Part shown: piece by piece, positions 1 to 8,473 of the stretch | Layout: every line of letters begins with the position of its first letter | Numbering within the stretch: position 1 is the first letter of the stretch | DNA from: Endobacterium cereale | GTDB lineage: Bacteria > Pseudomonadota > Alphaproteobacteria > Rhizobiales > Rhizobiaceae | Assembly (NCBI RefSeq): GCF_009617585.1 | Contig: NZ_WIXI01000046.1 | Location: forward strand, 186,001 to 250,000 | Direction: 5' to 3' | DNA: 64,000 bases | Position numbers and translations under genes: made by a program | The notes under the pieces: generated by a model | Seen by the model: the letters and a program-made list of their open reading frames with translations, nothing else | What the model was told of the DNA's origin: nothing | The model's database searches: none

Positions 1-474
1 AGCGGAAATGCCGGCCAGCGAATAGGCATAGGACGTCTTGGTGCCGCGACCGGACACGGCGCTGACGCTCATGTTCGTTCCGGTTTTCATGGCCGCGACG
101 AGCGCGGGCTCTTCGGCAGCGTTTTCGACCCAGGCAGCCTTGTCCTTGGTGAACATGACAAAGTTCTTGCCGTCGATGGTGACGGTGACCTTCGAATTCG
201 CCTGCAGGGTATAACCCATCATTGCCTGCGGTTCGTAGGAAATGTTCTGGCCGGGGCGCTGCGAGACGATGAAGAAAATATCGCCGTGATCGACCGAAGC
301 CGGTTCCTTCGTTGTCGGGACCGACAGGACGTAGCAAACCGTGCCATTACCCTGCTTGTAGGAATAGGCACCCCATGCCTTGAATTGCTGAATACGATTC
401 GGTGCCTGTGCGGCGGCGATGCTCGTGCCTGCCAGCATGAGGCTCAGCGCGATGGCAATCTGTCGTGCAAACAT
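1..474 (-). CDS. IalB-family (invasion-associated locus B) exported protein, partial
   Basis: The gene runs off the left edge, so only its first 158 codons are visible. The ATG at 472-474 (minus strand) opens a clear signal peptide: MFARQ, a hydrophobic run, and an AAA-QA cleavage region near residue 23, so the product is exported. The mature part (WGAYSYKQGNGTVCYVLS, then a segment with GDIFFIVSQRPG and later TIDGKNFVMFT) has the look of the IalB family, small periplasmic or outer-membrane-associated proteins named after a Bartonella invasion locus but common in free-living rhizobia. Function in such hosts is not established. The family assignment rests on my reading of these motifs, not on a search. 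Confidence 0.7.
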   Translation of the reverse strand, partial: MFARQIAIALSLMLAGTSIAAAQAPNRIQQFKAWGAYSYKQGNGTVCYVLSVPTTKEPASVDHGDIFFIVSQRPGQNISYEPQAMMGYTLQANSKVTVTIDGKNFVMFTKDKAAWVENAAEEPALVAAMKTGTNMSVSAVSGRGTKTSYAYSLAGISA

Positions 475-797
475 GGGTTTCCTGCCAATTTTCTTATGAA
501 CGGCCGACCAGAAAGCTTTGAGGCGCAGTCGGTATCGCTCTATTTTGACCAAATTCTGGTTACCAAACCGTGAATACCGGTTCGTAAAGGGATGGAAATG
601 CACCGCTTACGGCCCCATAAAACACTTGCCTAAACCCGCTCTTAACCACGTTTTTGACTTTGTTTCATTTGAAGTTCGATTGCGGGCCCGCGCGCCCCTG
701 ATATTTTACTGACACAAGGAATGGGGCAACAGTTTGTCCTCTTCCAATACGCTGATTTGACATTAGAATACCTGAATATGAGACGGATTTTTGATTA
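475..797. other. Intergenic region between divergent ialB-like and ECF sigma genes
   Basis: About 320 bases that must hold the promoters of two divergent genes. The region is AT-richer than its flanks. A TTGACA-like hexamer lies near 756 but I could not place a convincing -10 at normal spacing, nor an ECF-type GGAAC/CGT pair. The short open frames here have no plausible ribosome binding site and no recognisable domain, so I call no gene. Confidence 0.5.
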
Positions 798-1385
798 ATG
801 ACTGACGAAATGCTCAGCGACGGTGACCAAAAAGATCGCTTCGCCGCTCTGGCAAAGGCTGTTGCGGACCGCCGCGACCAGCTTGCATTTCGTCAGTTGT
901 TCGATCATTTCGCGCCGCGCCTGAATTACTGGCTGCATCGTCGTGGACTTCCCAATGAGGAAGCAGAGGAAATCGTTCAGGAGGTCATGACGGTTCTCTG
1001 GCACCGCGCCGGACTCTACGATTCCAGCCGATCGTCTCTCTCCACATGGCTGTTTCGTATAGCGCGAAATCGCCATATCGACCTGCAGCGCCGACAGAGG
1101 ACACGCATGATAGACGGCAAGGAGCCGCTGCTGCAGATCGATGATGTTCCAGGCATGGAAACGATGCTGGAAAGCGAGGAACGGGAGGCCAAAGTCCGTG
1201 AGGCATTGACGCGCATTCCTGGCGAACAGATGGAACTGGTGCGCGCCTCGTTTTTTCTCGGTTATTCGCACAGCGAGATTGCAGCCTGCACAGGCTTGCC
1301 GCTCGGTACCGTCAAATCACGCATCAGACTTGCCTTCGAACACCTGCGCAAGGCGCTCGACGGCCACGATCGTCTTTCGCCTTGA
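798..1385 (+). CDS. ECF-subfamily RNA polymerase sigma factor, no adjacent anti-sigma
   Basis: A 195-residue group IV sigma factor. Region 2 is visible around residues 25-95 (FRQLFDHFAPRLNYWL, then EEAEEIVQEVMTVLW and STWLFRIARNRHID) and region 4 around 130-185 (GYSHSEIAACTGLPLGTVKSR, the helix-turn-helix that reads the -35 element). The sequence style resembles the RpoE/ChrR-type ECF group of alphaproteobacteria, which answers singlet oxygen or similar stress, but that is a resemblance only. Unlike the usual arrangement, no anti-sigma gene follows: the next gene is convergent ykvA. Its regulator must be elsewhere, or control is transcriptional. Target genes cannot be told from this window. 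Confidence 0.88.
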   Translation: MTDEMLSDGDQKDRFAALAKAVADRRDQLAFRQLFDHFAPRLNYWLHRRGLPNEEAEEIVQEVMTVLWHRAGLYDSSRSSLSTWLFRIARNRHIDLQRRQRTRMIDGKEPLLQIDDVPGMETMLESEEREAKVREALTRIPGEQMELVRASFFLGYSHSEIAACTGLPLGTVKSRIRLAFEHLRKALDGHDRLSP

Positions 1386-1393
1386 AGGTTCGC

Positions 1394-1792
1394 CTAACTG
1401 GCAGATGACGGTGCGGTCACGTCGGGCTGATCCGCAAGAGCGCGGTCCGCCGCATCATAATGCTCGTCAGTAATATGCACGCTGATCATTTTGAGCGCCG
1501 CAGCAAGAACCGCGACATCATCGGTAAAACCGGCAACGACGAGAAAATCAGGAATGATATCGATCGGCAGAACAAAATAGCCGAGTGCCGCCAACAGCAC
1601 CCCCTTGGCACGCGCCGGTGTTTTCTGATCGGTCGCGCAATAGAAGGCAGCGACGAGATCGCGCGAGAACGGCACGTAACGAGCGGCCTTTCTCAAGGTC
1701 GGCCAGAATTTCGCCCTGACCTGCGTCTCGCGACGGTTCTGAGTTTCCTCGTCGCCGGGCAACAGAATTTCACCGATCTTTACATCATCCAT
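1394..1792 (-). CDS. YkvA-family DUF1232 membrane protein
   Basis: The C-terminal half carries the DUF1232 core: a basic ARAKGVLLAALGYFVLPID segment followed by IIPDFLVVAGFTDDVAVLAAAL, a short hydrophobic hairpin with the family's hallmark LP-D-IPD motif. I chose the ATG at 1792 (132 residues) because GGAG lies about seven bases upstream; a longer frame opens at 1837 but has no ribosome binding site. Members are small, probably membrane-associated proteins of unknown function. The gene is convergent with the ECF sigma factor and only nine bases separate the stops. Confidence 0.8.
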   Translation of the reverse strand: MDDVKIGEILLPGDEETQNRRETQVRAKFWPTLRKAARYVPFSRDLVAAFYCATDQKTPARAKGVLLAALGYFVLPIDIIPDFLVVAGFTDDVAVLAAALKMISVHITDEHYDAADRALADQPDVTAPSSAS

Positions 1793-1875
1793 CAAAGCGT
1801 CTCCGAAGCGAACCCCGTTGTGCCTCTCATATGGCAATTACCGGTCGCGGCTTCAATCTTGCCAAACCGTCAATC

Positions 1876-2169
1876 TTAGGCAGCAACGCTATCCATCAAT
1901 TGCGCCAGCTTGAAGTCCAGTTCGGTCAAACCACCGGCGTCATGTGTCGAAAGTGTCACGTCGACCTTCGAATAGACGTTGAACCATTCGGGATGATGAT
2001 CGAGCTTTTCCGCATGAAGTGCAGATCGTGTCATGAAACCAAAAGCCTCGATGAAATTCCTGAACTTGAAGGTTTTCAGGATGGCCTCGCCATCGTCACG
2101 CAATGACCAGCCGGAAAGCTTGGCCAACTCGCTTTGAATGGATTGAGCAGAGAGTTTCTGGGGTCGCAT
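1876..2169 (-). CDS. phhB: Pterin-4-alpha-carbinolamine dehydratase (PCD/DCoH family)
   Basis: A 97-residue protein with the family signature EKLDHHPEW and, further on, [16 protein letters not shown], covering the whole normal length (about 95-110). The enzyme dehydrates 4a-hydroxytetrahydrobiopterin during recycling of the pterin cofactor of aromatic amino acid hydroxylases; many bacterial copies instead support molybdopterin or pterin metabolism, and no phenylalanine hydroxylase gene is in this window. Two ATG codons are adjacent (2172 and 2169); GGAGG lies three bases before the first and six before the second, so I prefer the second. It lies just downstream of the phosphodiesterase gene on the same strand, with about 27 bases between them. 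Confidence 0.88.
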   Translation of the reverse strand: MRPQKLSAQSIQSELAKLSGWSLRDDGEAILKTFKFRNFIEAFGFMTRSALHAEKLDHHPEWFNVYSKVDVTLSTHDAGGLTELDFKLAQLMDSVAA

Positions 2170-2196
2170 CATGCACCTCCGGAATCGCGAAAAGCC

Positions 2197-2784
2197 TCAG
2201 TACAGGCTCGTTTCGTAGACCTCACCACCCGCATGACCAGCGCCCCAGGTTTCACTCAGCGGAAACACTTCTTCGGTCACGTAAGGTCCACCGCCAACCG
2301 ATTCCTTGGACGACAGAAGAACGAAGCGGCTGGCCGTAAACGGCATGGCGTGGAAATTACCGCGACCGCCGAGATAATGCACGACATCGTCCAGGCGGCA
2401 GGATTTCAAACGCCCCAAGGTGACATGCGGCATGAACTTTCGCGGCTCGGCCGGCAGACCGATGCGCTGGCAAATCCGTTCAATCTCGCCCTGCAGCGCC
2501 GCCATTTCCGGGGACGGCGCAACGCCCGCCCAGACGGAATGTGGTTTCTTCGAACCGAAGGAGCCGATGCCGTTGATGCCGACCTGGAACTCCTGCCGGT
2601 CGATGCGGTCCAGCCGATCAACGATTTCATCGGCCGTCCGGTTATCGACATCACCGATGAAGCGAAGGGTGATGTGGTAGTTCTCCACATCGATCCAGCG
2701 GGCCCCGGGTATTCCACCCCGCAGCAAGGACAGACTCATCGCGACATTGCGCGGTATCTCGAGGGCGGTGAAAAGTCTCGGCAT
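2197..2784 (-). CDS. thpR: RNA 2',3'-cyclic phosphodiesterase (2H family)
   Basis: The 195-residue product has both catalytic HxTL/HxTx motifs of 2H phosphoesterases, YHITLRFIG near residue 36 and PHVTLGRL near residue 124, with spacing typical of ThpR/LigT. The family opens 2',3'-cyclic phosphate ends of RNA to 2'-phosphates in the cytoplasm; the older name 2'-5' RNA ligase reflects a reverse activity in vitro. A strong GAGGAGG precedes the ATG at 2784. It is probably transcribed with the following pterin dehydratase gene. Confidence 0.92.
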   Translation of the reverse strand: MPRLFTALEIPRNVAMSLSLLRGGIPGARWIDVENYHITLRFIGDVDNRTADEIVDRLDRIDRQEFQVGINGIGSFGSKKPHSVWAGVAPSPEMAALQGEIERICQRIGLPAEPRKFMPHVTLGRLKSCRLDDVVHYLGGRGNFHAMPFTASRFVLLSSKESVGGGPYVTEEVFPLSETWGAGHAGGEVYETSLY

Positions 2785-2850
2785 GGGGACCTCCTCGAAT
2801 CTCTCGGATCTGACAACAGCGGAACATGCATGGCGGTTCCGTGCAAGCTA

Positions 2851-3513
2851 CTATTTCTTCTCCATTAGAATAGAGCGAACAAAGTCCTGCATAACCGGCA
2901 GCGAGCGCTCGACCATCAGCTTCACGCCCTCAGCATTGGGGTGCATGCCATCCGCCAATTGCAGCGATTGTTGAGCAGCGACGCCATCGAGAAAGAACGG
3001 GTAGAGCGGCACGTCGTATTTTTCGGCGAGCTTCTTGTAGATCGGATTGAAGCGCTCGGCATATTCGCCGCCCATGTTCGGCGGCGCCAGCATGCCGGCC
3101 AGAACGACCGGAATGTTTCGCTCCTTCAGCCGCGTCAACATGGCATCGAGGTTCTTTTCACTCTGTTCCGGCGAGATGCCGCGCAGCGCATCGTTGGCGC
3201 CGAGCTCGACGATCACGCCCTGCGTTCCATCAGGCACCGACCAGTCGATGCGCGACAGCCCGCCCGATGTCGTATCACCGGAAACGCCGGCATTCGTGAC
3301 CGTGACGTTCAGTCCGTCAGCCTTGAGCGCGGCTTCAAGCTGCGCCGTGTAGGATTCGTTCGGAGGCAGTTGATAACCGGCCATCAGGCTGTCGCCGAAA
3401 CCGACGAGCTGCACCGTTTCGGTCTGCGCCGGGCTTTGCGCGACTGCCGAAAAAGCCGCGAACGACAAACCGGTTATGACGGTGAAGTGAAGTGCGAGCG
3501 CTTTCAATCCCAT
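2851..3513 (-). CDS. tesA: Arylesterase / TesA-like SGNH hydrolase, exported
   Basis: A 220-residue GDSL/SGNH hydrolase. After a signal peptide (MGLKALALHF to AVAQ) come block I GFGDSLMAGYQ with the nucleophile serine, block II glycine (NAGVSGDTT), block III GAND (VELGANDALRG), and block V DGMHPNAEG with the catalytic Asp and His. This is the E. coli TesA layout, a periplasmic thioesterase/lysophospholipase/arylesterase. I chose the ATG at 3513 because AGGAAGG precedes it and the signal peptide starts cleanly there. It is divergent from ybbA-ybbP, the same neighbourhood as in E. coli, which strengthens the assignment. Confidence 0.92.
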   Translation of the reverse strand: MGLKALALHFTVITGLSFAAFSAVAQSPAQTETVQLVGFGDSLMAGYQLPPNESYTAQLEAALKADGLNVTVTNAGVSGDTTSGGLSRIDWSVPDGTQGVIVELGANDALRGISPEQSEKNLDAMLTRLKERNIPVVLAGMLAPPNMGGEYAERFNPIYKKLAEKYDVPLYPFFLDGVAAQQSLQLADGMHPNAEGVKLMVERSLPVMQDFVRSILMEKK

Positions 3514-3602
3514 GAAGACCTTCCTAGATTGCCAACCTGTTCGTCGGTCGCACCGGCATCCCATCACGACCATTGCTACATGCCAATATAGGACGCCTGC
3601 GC

Positions 3603-4316
3603 GTGACTAAAACCATCATCGAGCTGAAGAAGGCTGATCTCACCCTCGGCAGCGCCGCAGCATCCGTGCATGTATTGAAAAACATCGACGTCCAGATCGG
3701 TCGCGGCGAAGCCGTTGGCATTGTTGGCCCATCCGGCTCCGGCAAGTCGACCCTTCTGATGGTTCTCGCCGGACTGGAACGCCTCGACAGCGGCGAAATC
3801 ATCATTCTCAACACGCCCCTTCACCAGCTTTCCGAGGATGGGCTTGCCGATTTCCGCGGGCGCAATATCGGCATCGTTTTCCAGTCTTTTCACCTGATTG
3901 CTAACATGACGGCGATCGAAAACGTCGCCGTTCCGCTGGAGCTGGCGAATGCCGAGAACCCGTTCGAGATCGCGCGTCAGGAACTGATCGCCGTCGGTCT
4001 CGGCGAGCGTCTCAACCATTATCCCGGCCAGTTGTCCGGCGGTGAGCAGCAGCGCGTGGCGATCGCCCGCGCCCTTGCGCCCTCGCCTTCCGTTCTGATC
4101 GCCGACGAACCGACCGGCAATCTCGACACCGAAACCGGCCGCCAGATTGCAGACCTGCTGTTTTCCAAACAGGCGGAACGCGGCATGACCATGCTGCTGG
4201 TGACGCATGACAATGCGCTTGCCGCCCGCTGCTCACGCCAGATCCGCGTGCGTTCCGGCGAAATCGTCGCCGAAGGTGCGGCACCCGGTAGCGTTGGAGA
4301 AGCGATCCGCGCATGA
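3603..4316 (+). CDS. ybbA: ABC transporter ATP-binding protein YbbA (LolD/MacB-like)
   Basis: A canonical nucleotide-binding domain: Walker A GPSGSGKST, Q-loop QSFHL, signature LSGGEQQR, Walker B VLIADEP with the catalytic Glu, and H-loop VTHD. The LolD/MacB subgroup energises FtsX-type permeases rather than classical importers. I favour the GTG at 3603 (237 residues; AGGA about ten bases upstream), although a TTG at 3573 opens the same frame; the latter would overlap the tesA promoter region. The stop overlaps the start of ybbP by four bases (ATGA), so the two are translationally coupled. Divergent from tesA. Confidence 0.9.
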   Translation: MTKTIIELKKADLTLGSAAASVHVLKNIDVQIGRGEAVGIVGPSGSGKSTLLMVLAGLERLDSGEIIILNTPLHQLSEDGLADFRGRNIGIVFQSFHLIANMTAIENVAVPLELANAENPFEIARQELIAVGLGERLNHYPGQLSGGEQQRVAIARALAPSPSVLIADEPTGNLDTETGRQIADLLFSKQAERGMTMLLVTHDNALAARCSRQIRVRSGEIVAEGAAPGSVGEAIRA

Positions 4317-6859
4317 GAAACAGCACGTCCGCCCGCCTGTCGATCGCGTTTCGCCTTGCCATTCGTGAAATGCGTGGCGGCCTTTCCGGTTTTTACATCT
4401 TTCTGGCCTGTATCGCGCTCGGCACCGGCGCCATCGCGTCGGTCAACTCCGTATCGCGCGCCATTACCGGAGCTATTGCGACACAGGGCCAGAGCCTGCT
4501 TGCGGGCGATGTGCGATTTGAGTTGAACAATCGTGAGGCGAGCGAAGAAGAACGGACCTTCCTCAACAGCCTGGGCACGGTATCCGTCTCTACAAATCTG
4601 CGATCCATGGCACGCCTGCCGGACGGTTCGGACCAAACGTTGGCGGAAGTGAAGGCGGTTGACGGTATCTATCCGCTCTACGGTCAGCTCAAGACCGAAC
4701 CGGACATGCCGATCACCAATCTTTTGACCCACGAGGATGGTATTTTCGGCGCGATCGCCGCTCCATTGCTTCTCGATCGCCTGGGCATTTCTGTCGGTGA
4801 TGAGATGTTGCTCGGCAACGCTCGCATCAAGATCAAGGGCACGATCGTTACAGAACCGGATGCCGTTTCCGAAGGCTTTGGTTTCGCCCCGCGCCTGCTG
4901 ATTGCCCGGGATGCGCTCACCGCATCCGGCCTGATCACCACCGGCAGCCTCGTCGAACATGCCTATCGTATCAAGCTGGCAGACCCGACCACCAGCACAG
5001 CGGTCGTCGCAACGGCCAACAAACAGTTTCCGAGCGCCGGCTGGTCCGTCCGCAGCAGCGACCGCGCCGCACCTTCGCTGACGGAGAACGTGGATCGCTT
5101 TTCGCAGTTCCTGACGCTCGTTGGCCTGACGGCACTGATTGTCGGTGGTGTCGGCGTTGCAAACGCGGTTCGTGCTTTCCTGGATTCGAAACGCACCACG
5201 ATCGCAACGCTGAAATGCCTCGGCGCACCGGCTTTCGTCGTAACGATTACCTATCTGTTCCAGATCCTCATTCTCGGCGGCGTCGGAATCCTGATCGGCC
5301 TTACGGTCGGCGCTATTGCTCCATTTGTCGCTCTTAGCTTCCTTGAAGGCGCATTGCCGGTTCCAGCCGAGGTCACGCTTTATCCATCAGCCCTCGGTCT
5401 TGCCGCGCTCTTCGGCCTCCTGACCACCTTCGCTTTCGCCATCCTGCCGCTCGGCCATGCCCGCGAAGTGCCGGCAACCGCACTTTTTCGCGAGCAGGGA
5501 TTTGAACAGGCACGCCTTCCGTCATGGCCTTATCTTGCGGCTGGAGGCGTGGCATTGGCCGCCCTCGCAGCATTGGCCATTTTCGCTGCGGAAGACCGTT
5601 TTATCGCCTCCATCTTTCTGGGCGCGGTTGCTGCCGCATTTATCCTGCTGCGCGTTGTGGCCGGCGGCATCGCCACACTGGCACGCCGTTGCCCGCGTGT
5701 CGCCTCGCCGGCTCTGCGGCTGGCCATCGGCAACATCCATCGCCCCGGCGCACTCACCCCGTCGGTTGTACTTTCCCTCGGTCTCGGCCTGGCATTGCTC
5801 GTCACCCTGACTCTGATCGACGGCAATTTGCGTCGCCAATTGAACGGCACGATGACGCAGAACGCGCCCAACTTCTTCTTCGTCGATATCCAGAGCGGCG
5901 AGCGTCAGGGTTTTGTCGATATTCTCAAACAGCAGTCACCGCAGGGCACGATCACCGAAGTGCCCATGCTTCGCGGACGCATTCTCGCCTTCAACGGTGA
6001 AGACGTCGCCAAGATGAACGTGCCGCCACAGGGGCGCTGGGTTCTGCGCGGCGACCGCGGCATCACTTATGACGCTGATCTGCCCACTGGTTCAAAACTG
6101 GTCGAAGGAGAATGGTGGCCGGAAGATTACAGCGGCGAACCTCTCGTCTCCTTCTCGGCCGAGGAAGCCGGCGAACTGGGGCTGAAGATCGGCGATACGG
6201 TCACTGTGAATGTGCTCGGCCGCAACATCACGGCAAAAATCGCCAATTTCCGTAGGATCGAGTGGGAATCGCTGTCGATCAATTTTGTCATGGTCTTTTC
6301 GCCCAACACGTTTAAAGGCGCACCGCATGCCTGGCTGGCGACTTTGACCGATGCCGGCGCATCTCCGCAGGCCGAGGCGGCAATCCTGAAAGCCGTGACC
6401 AATGCCTTTCCGACCATCACCAGTGTCCGCGTCAAGGACGCGATCGATATCGTCGATCAGCTGGTCGGCCAGCTTGCAACGGCCATCCGGGCGGCTGCTG
6501 CCGTCGCACTGATCGCCTCGGTGCTGGTGCTGGCCGGCGCGCTCGCTGCCGGCAACCGTGCCCGCACCCATGATGCTGTCATCTTGAAAACGCTGGGCGG
6601 CACACGCTCGATGCTGATCCGCGCGTTCAGTTACGAATACATGATCCTCGGCACGGCAACGGCCATCTTCGCGCTGTTTGCCGGCACCGGTGCCGCTTGG
6701 TACGTGGTCGCAAAAATCATGCGCCTGCAATCGACCTTCATGCCGGATGTCGCGGTGCTGACACTGGTCATTGCGCTGGTACTGACCGTCGGCATAGGCC
6801 TTGCAGGCACATGGCGCATTCTGGGGCAGAAAGCGGCACCCGTATTGCGCGAACTTTAA
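4313..6859 (+). CDS. ybbP: FtsX-like permease YbbP
   Basis: An 848-residue permease with the MacB/FtsX architecture duplicated: an N-terminal membrane helix (residues ~20-45), a large periplasmic domain, three helices around 260-380, a linker, a second helix near 465, a second periplasmic domain, and a final three-helix block around 720-845. With YbbA it forms an ABC machine of unclear substrate; in E. coli the ybbAP pair also lies beside tesA. The length matches the family (about 800-850). Proposed roles include moving hydrophobic compounds or driving periplasmic processes, but the substrate is unknown. Confidence 0.9.
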   Translation: MRNSTSARLSIAFRLAIREMRGGLSGFYIFLACIALGTGAIASVNSVSRAITGAIATQGQSLLAGDVRFELNNREASEEERTFLNSLGTVSVSTNLRSMARLPDGSDQTLAEVKAVDGIYPLYGQLKTEPDMPITNLLTHEDGIFGAIAAPLLLDRLGISVGDEMLLGNARIKIKGTIVTEPDAVSEGFGFAPRLLIARDALTASGLITTGSLVEHAYRIKLADPTTSTAVVATANKQFPSAGWSVRSSDRAAPSLTENVDRFSQFLTLVGLTALIVGGVGVANAVRAFLDSKRTTIATLKCLGAPAFVVTITYLFQILILGGVGILIGLTVGAIAPFVALSFLEGALPVPAEVTLYPSALGLAALFGLLTTFAFAILPLGHAREVPATALFREQGFEQARLPSWPYLAAGGVALAALAALAIFAAEDRFIASIFLGAVAAAFILLRVVAGGIATLARRCPRVASPALRLAIGNIHRPGALTPSVVLSLGLGLALLVTLTLIDGNLRRQLNGTMTQNAPNFFFVDIQSGERQGFVDILKQQSPQGTITEVPMLRGRILAFNGEDVAKMNVPPQGRWVLRGDRGITYDADLPTGSKLVEGEWWPEDYSGEPLVSFSAEEAGELGLKIGDTVTVNVLGRNITAKIANFRRIEWESLSINFVMVFSPNTFKGAPHAWLATLTDAGASPQAEAAILKAVTNAFPTITSVRVKDAIDIVDQLVGQLATAIRAAAAVALIASVLVLAGALAAGNRARTHDAVILKTLGGTRSMLIRAFSYEYMILGTATAIFALFAGTGAAWYVVAKIMRLQSTFMPDVAVLTLVIALVLTVGIGLAGTWRILGQKAAPVLREL

Positions 6860-6864
6860 AGAAC

Positions 6865-6884
6865 GACCTGACGATCGTCAGGTC
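6865..6884. repeat. 20-bp perfect palindrome after ybbP
   Basis: Eight-base arms GACCTGAC and GTCAGGTC flank the self-complementary GATC, six bases after the ybbP stop. No T-run follows, so it is not a normal intrinsic terminator; it may be a weak 3' hairpin or an operator. Confidence 0.6.
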
Positions 6885-6954
6885 CGGACATGGGTTGGTG
6901 CATTAAATTCTCTTCACTTTCCAGATTCAGGCCTCAAAGCCTTGAATGATAACG

Positions 6955-7056
6955 CAACTACCAGCATATTCTCCTCATGCTTGCTGAGGCTCCGCAGCGG
7001 CGCCCGGGATTTTTCCCCGCACACCGAAGATATCTCGGAGCTTTTGAGAGGAAACC
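6955..7056 (+). promoter_or_regulatory. Possible ybhL-type structured leader before the BI-1 gene
   Basis: Alphaproteobacteria carry a conserved leader RNA (the ybhL motif) immediately upstream of Bax-inhibitor-1/YbhL genes. The bases here contain compact hairpin potential (CCTCA-N7-TGAGG near 6972-6988, then a CG-rich hairpin with CGGGG/CCCCG arms around 7000-7020) directly before the start codon. I am matching by position and general shape only; I cannot run the covariance model. Confidence 0.35.
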
Positions 7057-7791
7057 ATGGCTGATCCGTACAACTACCAAGACCGCGTGGCACGCGGCGG
7101 CGTACAGTCGGGCGCGATGATCGATCAGGGCCTCCGGTCCTATATGCTGAAGGTTTATAACCTGATGGCGCTCGGTCTTGCGATTACCGGCCTGGCCGCT
7201 TACGGCACCTATACCGCAGCACTCAACAGCCCCGCCTTTGCGCAGGCCATGTATGGCTCGCCGCTTCGCTGGGTGGTTATGCTGGCGCCGATCGCGCTTG
7301 TATTCTTCCTGAGCTTCCGCATCCACAAGATGAGCGTTTCTGCGGCGCAGACGACATTCTGGATCTATGCGGCGCTGATGGGCCTGTCGCTGTCGTCGAT
7401 CTTCCTGGTCTATACCGGCCAGAGCATCGTGCAGACCTTCTTCGTCACGGCTGCTTCCTTTGGCGCGCTGTCGCTTTACGGCTACAGCACCAAGAAGGAC
7501 CTGTCGGCGATGGGTTCGTTCCTGATCATGGGTCTGTTCGGCCTGATCATCGCCTCGATCGTCAACATCTTCCTGGCCTCTTCCGCACTCGGCTTCGCAA
7601 TCTCTGCGATCGGCGTGCTGATCTTCGCAGGTCTCACCGCCTACGACACGCAGAAGATTAAGGAAATGTATTACGAAGGCAATGACGCCGCCACGACCGG
7701 CCGCATGGCCATCATGGGCGCGCTGACCCTTTATCTGGACTTCATCAACCTGTTCCTGTTCCTGCTGCGCTTCATGGGCAACCGCGACTGA
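7057..7791 (+). CDS. Bax inhibitor-1/YccA family membrane protein (first of two)
   Basis: A 244-residue protein with seven hydrophobic segments after a soluble 30-residue N-terminus, ending with the acidic/charged C-terminal helix typical of BI-1 proteins. Family members are inner-membrane proteins linked to calcium leak and to FtsH quality control in E. coli (YccA, YbhL); the exact role here is unknown. GAGAGG lies just before the ATG. A second, clearly related gene lies at 48449-49162: both share DQGL/DEGL-R, KVYNLMALGL versus RIYNYMGLGL, and the NIFL segment. A strong terminator follows at 7814. Confidence 0.93.
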   Translation: MADPYNYQDRVARGGVQSGAMIDQGLRSYMLKVYNLMALGLAITGLAAYGTYTAALNSPAFAQAMYGSPLRWVVMLAPIALVFFLSFRIHKMSVSAAQTTFWIYAALMGLSLSSIFLVYTGQSIVQTFFVTAASFGALSLYGYSTKKDLSAMGSFLIMGLFGLIIASIVNIFLASSALGFAISAIGVLIFAGLTAYDTQKIKEMYYEGNDAATTGRMAIMGALTLYLDFINLFLFLLRFMGNRD

Positions 7792-7813
7792 TAGCGGAAC
7801 AACAAGATACGAA

Positions 7814-7839
7814 AAGGCGGCTTTCGGGCCGCCTTTTTT
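7814..7839 (+). terminator. Intrinsic terminator after BI-1 gene
   Basis: An eight-base perfect stem (AAGGCGGC / GCCGCCTT) with a six-base loop, followed by six T residues, 22 bases after the stop codon. Confidence 0.9.
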
Positions 7840-7900
7840 GTTGCCCGACTTTTGGCTGCGACATACGCTTGATCAAATCAACTCACATCCGGCCTTGCTC

Positions 7901-8458
7901 ATGTCTTTTCACCTGCGCGACGCAATTCCTGCCGACCTTTCTGACATTACCGAAATCTACCGCGACAGCGTTCTCAACGGCACGGCAAGTTACGAGATCA
8001 CGCCACCGGATCAGGCGGAGATGAGTGACCGTTTTCGAAGCATCAAGGAAAAGGGCTATCCATACATTGCCGCCGAAGCGGAAGACGGCACACTGTTCGG
8101 TTATGCCTATGCCTCGGCCTTCCGCACCCGCCCGGCCTATCGCTGGCTGGTAGAGGATTCGATCTATCTCGCACCTCAGGCCCGCGGAAAAGGTGTCGGC
8201 AAGGCGCTGTTGAAAGAACTCATCATTCGCTGCGAAGCGCTTGGTTTTCGTCAGATGGCGGCGGTCATCGGAGGTGCCAGCCCGGCCTCGGTCGCCGTTC
8301 ACAAAAGCCTCGGCTTTGAAATGACCGGCACGATGAAGGGAACCGGCTTCAAGCACGGCAAATGGCTGGATACCGTCTTCATGCAGATTGCATTGGGAGA
8401 TGGAACGGAAACCGTGCCGGACGCCAAAAACTATCCTGGCACGCTGTTTACCGAATAA
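7901..8458 (+). CDS. GNAT N-acetyltransferase, phosphinothricin acetyltransferase-like
   Basis: A 185-residue GNAT enzyme. The N-terminal LRDAIPADLSDITEIY and TASYEITPP segments, the acetyl-CoA loop LAPQARGKGVGKALL (motif Q/R-x-x-G-x-G/A) near residue 95, and ASVAVHKSLGFEMTG are typical of the Pat/Bar/YwnH group, which acetylates phosphinothricin or methionine sulfoximine/sulfone. Real substrates of chromosomal copies are usually unknown, so I do not claim herbicide resistance. I start at the ATG at 7901, where the family's alignment normally begins; a longer frame from 7838 overlaps the upstream terminator. Confidence 0.87.
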   Translation: MSFHLRDAIPADLSDITEIYRDSVLNGTASYEITPPDQAEMSDRFRSIKEKGYPYIAAEAEDGTLFGYAYASAFRTRPAYRWLVEDSIYLAPQARGKGVGKALLKELIIRCEALGFRQMAAVIGGASPASVAVHKSLGFEMTGTMKGTGFKHGKWLDTVFMQIALGDGTETVPDAKNYPGTLFTE

Positions 8459-8473
8459 GTGAAGACCAGGCTG

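Noticed and set aside
286-573. Small plus-strand frames opposite the ialB-like gene and its upstream region
   Set aside because: No ribosome site, antisense to a signal-peptide-bearing gene, composition unlike coding DNA here.
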